A stretch of DNA of 32,269 bases from a bacterium (GTDB lineage Bacteria > Armatimonadota > HRBIN16). Location of the stretch: positions 1 through 32,269 of the forward strand of contig JANWXG010000004.1 in NCBI GenBank assembly GCA_025057335.1. The letters run 5' to 3'. Each line of letters begins with the position of its first letter. Within the stretch, counting starts at the first letter, position 1. The position numbers and the translations under genes are program-made. This document shows, one piece after another, positions 7,081 through 15,461 of the stretch. The notes under the pieces were generated by a model. That model had not been told where the DNA came from, did no database searches, and worked only from the letters and a program-made list of their open reading frames with translations.

Positions 7081-10055
7081 GGCTACATCGTCTGCGTCTG
7101 ACGAATTTTCGGCAGTATCTGGAGTTAGACCTCACTTTTGACGATGGCATCACTGCCATCATCGGGGCGAACGGCTCGGGCAAGAGCACCCTGCTGGAAG
7201 CCATCTGCTGGGCGCTGTATGGAGCGGACGCACTGCGTAGCAACGTGGCAGAGGTGCGTCCCCTCTTCTTGAGCCTGCTCGACGGCGCTACAGGGAGAGC
7301 ACAAGGCACGAACCCTCGGGCAGTGCTAACCTTCTCGCTCAGCGGCACAGTATATGAGGTCGAGCGCACGCCTCAGGGGGCGCGACTGTATCGTCTGCAA
7401 CCGGAGCGCGAAGCGATTGCGGACGGCACGAAAGCGGTCAACCTGAGCGTACAGCGTCTACTGGGAGGCATGACCTACCGCCAGTTCCTCACCTCCTTCT
7501 TCGCACAGCAAGGCGAGTTGGAGTTCCTCAACTTCGACAAGGCGCGCCGACGCGAAGAGGTGCTGCGGATGCTGGGTTTGGAGCGCGTTACCCGCAGCGT
7601 GAAGTGGATGGAAGAGGAGCTCGCGAGACAGCGCGCCGAGCTGCGTGGCAAGCAGTCCGCGCTGCCCGACCCCGATATGGTGAAGGCGCAGCTGGAGCAG
7701 GCGCAAGCGGAACTGGACGCCGCACGCGACCAACTGCAGACGGCAGAACGCACCTTTGCCAACGCAAGAGCAGAATGGGAGCGGTGGAAGCCCGCTTTTG
7801 AGCAATGGAGCGCGAGAAAGACCGCCTACGATAGCCTACGCATGCAAGCGCGACTGCTGGAGCAGAATGCGCAGACACAGGAGGGCGAACTGCAGCATCT
7901 TGCCAGAGAGCTCGAGGAGGCGCAGGCGGCACGAGAGCGCATTGAGCAACTGCGGCCTCAAGGCGAACGCTACAAACAGGTGCGTGAGCAGCTGCGCCAG
8001 ATGGAGGACCTGCAGCGCTACGCACAGCGCCGAGCGGAACTGCAGGTGCAGCTGGAAAACTGGTTCCGTCAGGCGCAGGAACGAGAGCAACAGGTCCAGC
8101 AAGTCGAAGCGGACCTCAACCGCCTGCTTAGTGAGAAGAAGCAGCTGGACGCGCAGGAGCAGCATCTCCGCGAGCTACAGGAGCAGGCGACACAGGCGCA
8201 ACAGTTGCAGAAAAGATTGGAAGAGTTAGACAAATTGTCGGTCGACGTGCAGAAACAGGTTGCCGCGCTAAAGGCGAAGAAGACCGCTCTAAAAGAACAG
8301 CAAAAGCAGCTTTTGGAGCAGATTGCCTTGCTGGAGGAAACAGAGAGAGAGGAAGAGCGCCTTGCTGCACTCGTACAAGAGGCAACGGGTAGAGTGCACG
8401 AGCTGGAAACGGAGCTGAGCCGCCTAGAGCGCCAGCGTGCCAGCGCCATTGCCAGCGCCGCAGCGGAAGCGGAGAACGTTCGACGTCAGATGCGCGAGCT
8501 GGAGGAACGCCGGCAGAAGGTAGAGGCATTAGGTCCCGAAGGCGAATGCCCTGTGTGCACGCGCCGTTTGGGCGAAGAGTATGCCAGTGTCGTGAGCCAT
8601 TTCGAGCAGGAACTACGGGAGGCGGAAAGACGACTGCAGGCGGCGCTCAGCCGCCAAGCAGAGGCGGAACGGGACACCGAAGCCATCGAGCAGTGTCGCG
8701 CGAACTTGCAGGAGGCACGTGATGACCTGCAACGATATCAACAGCAATTGGCACGCCTGCGGGAGCGGCTGCGCCAGCGGGAGAGCTGGATTCGAGAGGA
8801 GCAGAACCTGCAACAGCAGATACAGGCAGTGCAAAAGCAACAGGAGCAGATTTCCGCGTCGTACAGCGCGGAGGAACACGAGAAGGTTCGACGGCAGGTG
8901 GAGCAACTCCAGCCCATCGTGCAGCAGGCGCTAACGGAGCAACAGGTCTGGCGCGAACGCTACAACGTTTGGCTGCGCGATATGCAGAAGGTGCAGAACC
9001 AGCTGAGAGAGCTCAGCGACGCACTGGAGCAATCGAGACGTGCTATCCAGAGCGCTGAAGTAGAACTACAGCAGCTGCCGACGGGCTACGATGCGCTCTT
9101 GCACGAACAGCTACGTCAGGAACGGGACGAGCTACAGCCAGCATGGGACGAGGCGATTGCGTTGCACCCTGTTGCCAAACGCCTGCCTGAACTACAAGCG
9201 CGTTTTCAGGAGGCGCAAACCGCCTTAAAGGCGACACAGGAACAGCTTCAGCAGACCCATCAACAGCTGCAGTCGCTCGCCTACGACGAAAAGGAGTACT
9301 TGCAAGTCACAGAGCGGTTCGCGGAGTGCGAGCGAGCCCTACGCGAGGCAGAAACCCAGGTGCAGGTGTTACGGGAGCGGGTGACGCAGAAGGAGGCGCA
9401 GCTGGCATCAGCACAAGAGCAGTGGCAGCGTGTGCAGCAGCAACTGCACGAGCTGCGCCAGCTGCAACACGCGGTGTTGTGTGATGAGACCACGCGCGAC
9501 TGGCTGCGAGAGTTCGCTGACCTACTAAACGGCGAAATCGCACCCGAGCTGCAGGAGCGGGCAGGGGAACTGCTCAACCTGCTGACAGACGGGCGTTACA
9601 TGCAGTTGCAGATGAGTGAGGACTTCGAGTTCACCCTACTGGACGAGGGACGCCCCAAGCCTATCATCTCGGGAGGCGAGGAAGACATCGTGAACCTCAG
9701 CCTACGCTTGGCGATGGCGGAGATGATCTGCGAGCGCAGTGGTCAGCCGCTGGGGTTGCTGGTGCTGGATGAGGTATTCGGTTCACTGGATGCCGACCGA
9801 CGCGAGAACACCCTGCAGCTACTGCGCCGCCTGCGCGAGCGATTCGCCCAGATTATCCTCATCTCGCACATCGAGGAGATACAGGCTGGCGCTGACCGTT
9901 GTCTGAGGGTGGACTATGACCCCAGTCGGCATCGCAGCACGGTGCGTGAGGTCAGCTCGTTCACTGCAGAGGAGCTGCTGACAGACGAAGAGCCTGCTGA
10001 GATGGTCGCGGCGCAACCTGCGCCGCAGCAATGGGGAGGCTTGTTTGATAGCTGA
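7077..10055 (+). CDS. sbcC: SbcC/Rad50-type SMC-like ATPase
   Basis: A 992-residue ATPase that works with SbcD on DNA ends. The N-terminal ABC half has Walker A GANGSGKST (residues 30-38) and a Q-loop region near 141-155. Two long coiled-coil arms rich in Gln, Glu, Arg and Leu run from about 170 to 480 and 505 to 790. They are joined by a zinc hook, CPVC (C491-C494), which dimerises through a shared zinc. The C-terminal half has the signature SGGEE (865-869) and Walker B LLVLDEVFGSLD (D898, E899). Length and layout are typical and intact. It starts at an ATGA overlap with sbcD; its TGA shares one base with the next ATG. Confidence 0.95.
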   Translation: MRLHRLRLTNFRQYLELDLTFDDGITAIIGANGSGKSTLLEAICWALYGADALRSNVAEVRPLFLSLLDGATGRAQGTNPRAVLTFSLSGTVYEVERTPQGARLYRLQPEREAIADGTKAVNLSVQRLLGGMTYRQFLTSFFAQQGELEFLNFDKARRREEVLRMLGLERVTRSVKWMEEELARQRAELRGKQSALPDPDMVKAQLEQAQAELDAARDQLQTAERTFANARAEWERWKPAFEQWSARKTAYDSLRMQARLLEQNAQTQEGELQHLARELEEAQAARERIEQLRPQGERYKQVREQLRQMEDLQRYAQRRAELQVQLENWFRQAQEREQQVQQVEADLNRLLSEKKQLDAQEQHLRELQEQATQAQQLQKRLEELDKLSVDVQKQVAALKAKKTALKEQQKQLLEQIALLEETEREEERLAALVQEATGRVHELETELSRLERQRASAIASAAAEAENVRRQMRELEERRQKVEALGPEGECPVCTRRLGEEYASVVSHFEQELREAERRLQAALSRQAEAERDTEAIEQCRANLQEARDDLQRYQQQLARLRERLRQRESWIREEQNLQQQIQAVQKQQEQISASYSAEEHEKVRRQVEQLQPIVQQALTEQQVWRERYNVWLRDMQKVQNQLRELSDALEQSRRAIQSAEVELQQLPTGYDALLHEQLRQERDELQPAWDEAIALHPVAKRLPELQARFQEAQTALKATQEQLQQTHQQLQSLAYDEKEYLQVTERFAECERALREAETQVQVLRERVTQKEAQLASAQEQWQRVQQQLHELRQLQHAVLCDETTRDWLREFADLLNGEIAPELQERAGELLNLLTDGRYMQLQMSEDFEFTLLDEGRPKPIISGGEEDIVNLSLRLAMAEMICERSGQPLGLLVLDEVFGSLDADRRENTLQLLRRLRERFAQIILISHIEEIQAGADRCLRVDYDPSRHRSTVREVSSFTAEELLTDEEPAEMVAAQPAPQQWGGLFDS

Positions 10056-10687
10056 TGGACGAGCAGAGCAAGCGGCGCAAATGGCGGCGCTGGCTGGCGC
10101 TGGTAACCTCAGAGTGGCAGCACCTGCAGGAAGAGCGTCAGCTGTATGCGGAACTACGGGAGCATATCGCTGGCAAGTCAGAGTGGGTAGTATGGATAGA
10201 TACCCTATACCTGATAGGGGTATCTCTGGCTATCCGCCGATTGGCGGATGCCAACCCCCGCCATCGCACCGTCTCCCTAGTGAAGCTACTGCGGGAGATG
10301 GAGATGCATCCGAATTGCCTTTCACGGCGCAGCGCGCTGCAGCAGGCAAAACCTACCCAGCGCGCCAAGGTACATCTCCTCTTTGACCAGCTGGCGGGGG
10401 AAGGGGCTACCTCCGTTTCGCCTGTGACGATTCGTCGTATGAGAGAAGAGTTCGAACAGCTAACTGCCCCGTTCCGTGCCTGGGTGGACCACTGCGTCGC
10501 TCATCACGACCTCGCCGTCAGTCTTCCCGCCCCTGACAGGACACAGGTAGAAGAGGCGCTGGTGAAACTCCAGAGGATACTGGAGACACTGTGGATGCTG
10601 CTGTGCGGAGGTGACGTTCCTGAACAGTGCTGCGCACCGCAGCAGCATGGCAGTAAAAAAACCCTCCTCAATAGTCGAGGAGGGTGA
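10055..10687 (+). CDS. HEPN/AbiU2-like protein encoded directly after sbcC
   Basis: A 210-residue, mostly helical protein. The pattern WIDTLYLIGVSLAIRRLAD (47-65), SLVKLLREM (74-82) and a late VAHHD (148-152) is what I know from the HEPN AbiU2-like family, linked to abortive infection and toxin-antitoxin systems. HEPN RNases usually carry R-x4-6-H. Here the residue five before H150 is Val; R141 with H146 gives an R-x4-H in a shifted register. Whether it is an active RNase is therefore unclear. Its ATG overlaps the sbcC stop (TGATG), so it should be made with SbcCD. The last codons lie inside a terminator hairpin of the opposite strand. The family call rests on pattern recognition only and could be wrong. 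Confidence 0.6.
   Translation: MDEQSKRRKWRRWLALVTSEWQHLQEERQLYAELREHIAGKSEWVVWIDTLYLIGVSLAIRRLADANPRHRTVSLVKLLREMEMHPNCLSRRSALQQAKPTQRAKVHLLFDQLAGEGATSVSPVTIRRMREEFEQLTAPFRAWVDHCVAHHDLAVSLPAPDRTQVEEALVKLQRILETLWMLLCGGDVPEQCCAPQQHGSKKTLLNSRGG
10655..10685 (-). terminator. Rho-independent terminator for the dnaE/LigB-like transcript
   Basis: ACCCTCCTC (10661-10669) and GAGGAGGGT (10677-10685) form a perfect 9-bp stem with a 7-nt loop. Seven A residues at 10655-10661 read as a T-tract on the reverse strand, so termination is of minus-strand transcription, 19 bp after the stop at 10704. It lies entirely within the end of the convergent HEPN-like coding sequence. Confidence 0.9.
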
Positions 10688-10703
10688 GGGGGAATCACGT
10701 TCG

Positions 10704-11522
10704 TTATACACACCGCACTACCGCATTCCCTGTGCCGATGATGCCTTGGTAGCTGAGCACCTGCACTTCGCGCGCCTGCTGTGCAAACCCGGACAACACT
10801 GCCAGATGGTGCATTCCACCGACGGGTTGTGCTCGCGCGGCAAGGAGAGGGTCCAAGTTCAGCAGCTCGCTCCAGGCGCGCTGTTCCAGCACTCGCAGCA
10901 CCTGCTCGTCGTGCTGCTTGCCTTCAGGCGACACCGCCGTAATCTCCCGATGGTCCAGTTTGCCAGACAGGCCTCCCACTGCCAGTAGGGCAACGCGCAT
11001 GCCCCACGCGCTCGCTGTCTCCGCAATAGCCCGACCCCATCGGTAGCTGTCCCGCAGCGACAGCGGGTAGATGCTTAGGGGCACTATCTGCATCTCGGGG
11101 GAGATTTGCAAGGCGTGTAGTGCCACCACGGTACTAGCATCCAACTGGCAGGGGTCGGCAACCAGTCTCACAGGTAGTGAGGCATCAGCCCCGTACTCCA
11201 CCAGCCGTTGTGCCAGCAGGGGAGCGCCGCTGTAGCAGTAGGAGATTGTGCCTATCAGGCTCTCCTCCAACACTCCTGCGTACTGCGCACACGCTCCCAC
11301 GCAGAAGGCATCCGCAGTGACCCATCCCGCTGAGACCACTAGCAACACCTGCGTGGCGCTCTGTTGCAGCTCTTCCGAGACGCGGCGCAGGGCGCTGTGC
11401 AGCGAGAGGAAGCGCGGTGCGAGTTCTTCGTCCAGCAGTAGTGACTGTGCGGGGATAACGTAGCTGCGCAGCGTAGTCGCTTCGCTAGAGACACTCTGTA
11501 CCGATGCGGAAAGTGGACCCAT
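10704..11522 (-). CDS. LigB/MEMO-like (class III extradiol dioxygenase-type) protein with lost metal ligands
   Basis: A 272-residue protein of the LigB/MEMO superfamily. The C-terminal half follows the AmmeMemoRadiSam B pattern: PLSIYPLSLRD, an acidic helix, LLNLDPLLAARA, LAVLSGF, then VLSYQGIIGTGNAVV. The metal-binding histidines expected in this superfamily seem absent: the N-terminal PHP-type motif is missing, the usual S-P-H-W position reads SAGW (64-67), and the usual GDLSH reads GGLSG. It may be a non-catalytic scaffold, as proposed for MEMO. The track start at 11543 is less likely than the ATG at 11522, which has AAGGAAGGGG at good spacing. It follows dnaE by 33 bp and ends at a strong terminator. 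Confidence 0.7.
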   Translation of the reverse strand: MGPLSASVQSVSSEATTLRSYVIPAQSLLLDEELAPRFLSLHSALRRVSEELQQSATQVLLVVSAGWVTADAFCVGACAQYAGVLEESLIGTISYCYSGAPLLAQRLVEYGADASLPVRLVADPCQLDASTVVALHALQISPEMQIVPLSIYPLSLRDSYRWGRAIAETASAWGMRVALLAVGGLSGKLDHREITAVSPEGKQHDEQVLRVLEQRAWSELLNLDPLLAARAQPVGGMHHLAVLSGFAQQAREVQVLSYQGIIGTGNAVVRCV

Positions 11523-11555
11523 CTTTACCCCTTCCTTACACATTGAGAATATGCT

Positions 11556-14500
11556 TCACTGTAACCACACACTGTCGCGACCGACGATGCGTACGAGGTC
11601 TTGCTGGATGTGGTCGCTTGCGTCCACGTTCAGGTGTGACACGACACGGTAGTGTTGCTTGCCAGAATGCACATGCAGTATTAACCGGGCATCCCCTGGG
11701 TGTCTGGTAAGTATCTCCCTTAGCACGCGCAGGGCAGGGCGGTGTGCAGGGGTGAGGCGGATGTGCAGAGTACGGGGCGTGGAGGCGCCGTTGCCGTTGG
11801 GAAGCGGGGCGCCGTTAGACAGAGGCTGCACCTTCTCGCACACCAGCTCGACCTGCACCTGGGTCTCCCCGCTCTCATGGTCGTCGCCGCGCAGGCGGTC
11901 ACGATGCTTCACCCTGCCTTCCACCACAACGAGATTGTCCTTGAGCAACAGCGACTGATGCTCTTCGTACACTTTGGGGAAGGCGGTTGCGGACACAGTG
12001 CCCGACAGGTCTTCCAGTACGAAAGCGACCATGCGGTCGCCCCGTTTGGTGCGCAAGGAGCGAACGCTGGTAACCACTCCCGCCACACGCACCTGCACGC
12101 CGTCTGCCATCTCTCTGAGCTGTTGGCACGGCACCACTGCCAGCTGCCTCAAGCGTGTTTGCAGTGACCGCAGCGGATGGTCAGCAAGATAGACACCTAG
12201 CAGCTCTTTCTCGAAGGCGAGTATCTGGTCGTGAGGCAGTTCGGGCACGTTGGGCAGAGGTGGTTCCTCCACTGCCTCCATCTGTCCGTTACCAAACAGC
12301 GACTCCTGTCCAACACGTCGGTTGCGTACGGCGCGCTGCGCAGCTGCCCAGGTGTCGTCCAAAGCTGACAACAGTTGATTGCGGTTGGGCACGATAGAGC
12401 GAAATGCTCCCGCTTGGATAAGGGTCTCCACTGTGCTCTTGCTGAAATTGCCCTGCTGTTCCAGCGTGCGCACGCAGAAGTCGAACAGGCTAGTGAACGG
12501 TTTGTCGCCTCGCGCGTGCAGGATGACTTCCACTGCAGCCTTGCCGACGTTCTTGACCGCGCCCAGCCCAAAGCGGATAGCGTTGCCCTCAACGGTAAAG
12601 TCTACCTCGCTGCAGTTGACGTCAGGGGGAAGAATGGGGATATTGCGCCGTCGGCACTCTTCCACATACTGCACGATTTTATCCTGATTGTCCAGATAGG
12701 CTGCCATGGAGGCGGCGAAGTACTCTACAGGATAGTTCGCCTTGAGGTAGGCAGTCTGGTAGGCGACCATTGCGTAACACACGGCGTGCGCCTTGTTGAA
12801 GGCGTAGCCTGCGAACGGCTCGATCATGTTGAACAGCTCTTCCGCCCGTTTGGCGTCGATACCGTTGCGCACCGCCCCTTCGATGAACTTCGAGCGCATC
12901 CGCTCCATGTCTTCCGCTTTCTTTTTGCCCATCGCGCGCCGCAGGATGTCCGCCTGCCCCAACGTGAACCCAGCAAGTGCCTGCACAATCTGCAGCACCT
13001 GGTCTTGATACACGATGACGCCGTAGGTTTCTTTCAGAATCGGCTCCAGTGAGGGGTGGGGATACACAATCGGCTCCAGCCCCAGCTTGCAGCGAATGTA
13101 TTGCGGGATGTAGTTCATCGGTCCGGGGCGGTAGAGTGCGACCATCGCCGCCAGTTCGCGGACGTCGCTCGGCTTCAGTTCAGAGATATTACGGCGCATT
13201 CCCTGCGACTCCAGCTGAAAAACGCCCGTCGTGTCACCCTGTCCGAGCATCTCGAAGGTCTTGCGGTCGTCTAGGGGGATGCTGCGCAGGTCGATATACT
13301 CGCCGCGCGTCTGGACGATGTTTTTCAGCGTCTTGGCGAGGATGGTCAGGTTCGTCAAGCCGAGGAAATCCATTTTGAGCAGACCGATTTTTTCCAGTGA
13401 GCCCATGTCGTATTGGGTGACGGGAGGACCGTCGCCTACGCGCGCCAGCGGTACGTGTTCCGCCAGAGGGTCACGGCTGATAACCACTCCCGCCGCATGG
13501 GTGCTCATATGGCGGGCGACACCTTCCAGACGTTTGGCAATCTCGATGAGCTCTTGCAGGCGCGGGTCTTTCTCAATCAGCTCCTGCAGCTCGGGGTTTT
13601 CCTTGAGTGCACTGTCGATAGTCACTTTCGGACCAACGGGGATGAGGCGGGCGATGCGGTCCACCGTCTGAGCAGGGATGCCCAGCGCCTTGCCGACATC
13701 GCGCACTGCCTGCTTAGCGCCCAGCGTCCCGAAAGTGCCGATTTGTGCCACTCGCTCTTCGCCGTACTTCTCCGTAACGTAACGAATCACCTCATCGCGA
13801 CGGGTGTCCTCGAAGTCCATGTCGATATCAGGCATCTGCACACGCTCGGGGTTCAGAAACCGCTCGAAGGTCAGCCCGTAGTGGATGGGATCGATGTCGG
13901 TGATGCCGATGCAGTAGGAGACCATGCTGCCCGCTGCAGAGCCGCGCACCCCGAAGAAGATGCCCCGGTCACGAGCGAATTGGGCGAAATCGCGCACGAT
14001 GAGGAAGTAGGGAGCGAAGCCCGTTTTGTCAATGACTTCCAGCTCGTACGCCAGCCGATTCTCCACTTCAGGGGTGATAGAGTGGTACCTTTGCTTCATT
14101 CCCTCTCGCGCCAGGTAGGTAAGGTAGCTGATAGCGGAGTGGCCGGGAGGCAAGTCAGGTTCAGGGAGATGCACGCGCCCGAACTCTAAGCGCAGGTCTA
14201 CCATCTCCGCCACGCGCAGCGTGTTCTCCAATGCCTCTGGTAGGTCGGGAAAGAGCTGCGCCATCTGCTCAGCGGTTTTCAGGTAGAATTCGTTCGAGCC
14301 GTAGCGCAAGCGGTCTTCGTCATGCACGGTCTTGCCCGTCTGCACGCAAAGCAGCACGTCGTGGGCGCGGGCGTCGTCAGCGTTGAGGTAATGTACGTCG
14401 TTGGTGCAGATAATGGGCACGTCCAGGTCTCGCGCCAGCTGCAGCAACCCGTCGCGAATGACACGTTGTTCGCTGAGACCGTGGTCTTGCAGTTCGATGA

Positions 14501-15020
14501 AATAGTTCTCCTTGCCGAAGAGGTCGCGGTAGAAGCTGGCGATGCGCAGCGCCCGGTCGTAGTCGCGATTGAGCAGCGCTACGCACACCTCACTGCTTAG
14601 GCAGCCACTAGTCGCAATGAGCCCCTCGCTGTATTGCTGCAGTACCTCGTGGTCGACGCGCGGCTTGTAGTAAAACCCCTCCAGCGAGGCGATGGTGCTC
14701 AGGCGGATGAGGTTCTTATAGCCAGCAAGGTTCTTCGCTAGCAGCAGCAGATGGAAAGGCGAACCGTCTCGGCGCGGGTCACGGTCGGTGCGCTTGCGCG
14801 GCGCAACGTACACCTCACAACCGATAATGGGCTTTATACCAGCGTCCAGACACGCCTGATAGAACTCGATCGCACCGCTCATCACCCCGTGGTCGGTGAT
14901 CGCTAGGGCAGGCATCCCCAAGCTGGCTACCTTCTGCACCAGCGGTACGATGCGGTTGGCGCCGTCCAGCAAGCTATACTCCGTATGTGTGTGCAGATGC
15001 ACGAATTGCGGTTTTCCCAT
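11556..15020 (-). CDS. dnaE: DNA polymerase III alpha subunit
   Basis: The replicative polymerase of the C family, DnaE1 type, 1154 residues. The N-terminal PHP domain has HLHTHTEYSLLDG (8-20), ITDHG, CEVYV, SGCLSSEV and NDVHYL, so the metal ligands lost in E. coli appear kept, which fits a proofreading-type PHP as described in Thermus. The palm has GVRGSAAGSMV and PDIDMDFED (D398, D400), then KMDFLGL. A fingers region, helix-hairpin-helix, the beta-clamp motif QESLF (905-909), an OB fold (about 985-1070) and a C-terminal domain follow. The track start at 15131 adds 37 non-family residues; I use the ATG at 15020, whose upstream GA-rich stretch is only a weak ribosome-binding site. The LigB-like gene follows 33 bp downstream. 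Confidence 0.96.
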   Translation of the reverse strand: MGKPQFVHLHTHTEYSLLDGANRIVPLVQKVASLGMPALAITDHGVMSGAIEFYQACLDAGIKPIIGCEVYVAPRKRTDRDPRRDGSPFHLLLLAKNLAGYKNLIRLSTIASLEGFYYKPRVDHEVLQQYSEGLIATSGCLSSEVCVALLNRDYDRALRIASFYRDLFGKENYFIELQDHGLSEQRVIRDGLLQLARDLDVPIICTNDVHYLNADDARAHDVLLCVQTGKTVHDEDRLRYGSNEFYLKTAEQMAQLFPDLPEALENTLRVAEMVDLRLEFGRVHLPEPDLPPGHSAISYLTYLAREGMKQRYHSITPEVENRLAYELEVIDKTGFAPYFLIVRDFAQFARDRGIFFGVRGSAAGSMVSYCIGITDIDPIHYGLTFERFLNPERVQMPDIDMDFEDTRRDEVIRYVTEKYGEERVAQIGTFGTLGAKQAVRDVGKALGIPAQTVDRIARLIPVGPKVTIDSALKENPELQELIEKDPRLQELIEIAKRLEGVARHMSTHAAGVVISRDPLAEHVPLARVGDGPPVTQYDMGSLEKIGLLKMDFLGLTNLTILAKTLKNIVQTRGEYIDLRSIPLDDRKTFEMLGQGDTTGVFQLESQGMRRNISELKPSDVRELAAMVALYRPGPMNYIPQYIRCKLGLEPIVYPHPSLEPILKETYGVIVYQDQVLQIVQALAGFTLGQADILRRAMGKKKAEDMERMRSKFIEGAVRNGIDAKRAEELFNMIEPFAGYAFNKAHAVCYAMVAYQTAYLKANYPVEYFAASMAAYLDNQDKIVQYVEECRRRNIPILPPDVNCSEVDFTVEGNAIRFGLGAVKNVGKAAVEVILHARGDKPFTSLFDFCVRTLEQQGNFSKSTVETLIQAGAFRSIVPNRNQLLSALDDTWAAAQRAVRNRRVGQESLFGNGQMEAVEEPPLPNVPELPHDQILAFEKELLGVYLADHPLRSLQTRLRQLAVVPCQQLREMADGVQVRVAGVVTSVRSLRTKRGDRMVAFVLEDLSGTVSATAFPKVYEEHQSLLLKDNLVVVEGRVKHRDRLRGDDHESGETQVQVELVCEKVQPLSNGAPLPNGNGASTPRTLHIRLTPAHRPALRVLREILTRHPGDARLILHVHSGKQHYRVVSHLNVDASDHIQQDLVRIVGRDSVWLQ

Positions 15021-15125
15021 TCTCTCGTGCCCCCGGCTCGCGTGTCTGCGAGGTTGCGCTCTGTGCATCAGGAAAGGTAGAGAAAAGTCAGCACAAACAA
15101 CATGTAGTAAATTGTATCGCTGCTC

Positions 15126-15141
15126 ACACAATATATTGTGT
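15126..15141. promoter_or_regulatory. 16-bp perfect palindrome upstream of dnaE
   Basis: ACACAATATATTGTGT is a perfect dyad about 105 bp upstream of the dnaE start and is AT-rich against a GC-rich background. It has the form of a dimeric regulator site. No clear -10/-35 pair could be assigned around it. Confidence 0.4.
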
Positions 15142-15403
15142 TCCCTGAGCCGTGCGCTGATATTCTACAAAATCGAGGGCAGGCTTGTAAAGGGGGATTC
15201 GGGGCGTCCTGAAAAAAATTTTCTTTATCTGAATCAGGAAGCTCACGGCGAGCAACGTTGTTGCCCGACGTGCGGTCTTAGGAACCTACGCGGGTTATTA
15301 CTCCCCCCACTGGCTGGATTCCTGCCCTCCGAAGACTCCGACGTGTTCCAGAGGCTGGTTGAGATGCTTCGCTCACGCTCAGCATGACATCAAGCGTCCT
15401 CCT

Positions 15404-15461
15404 GAAGTCCCCGTTGTTTGTCCAGGGGAAGCACTGACGTGCTTCACTACCAGCTGAAGAG
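15404..15461 (-). repeat. 58-bp dispersed repeat, inverted copy of 29807-29864
   Basis: The reverse complement of this segment matches 29807-29864 at 53 of 58 positions by my count. It contains one GTAGT stem-loop and a flank containing GACAAACAAC. The surrounding sequence does not match. Confidence 0.75.

Noticed and set aside
7458-9577. Ser/Cys- or Leu-rich minus-strand ORFs opposite sbcC
   Set aside because: They are reverse translations of Gln/Glu/Arg-rich coiled coil and have no starts or motifs of their own.
11742-14600. Long plus-strand ORFs opposite dnaE (for example 13413-14189)
   Set aside because: These are shadows of a well-conserved dnaE; the long frames follow from GC-rich codon use.
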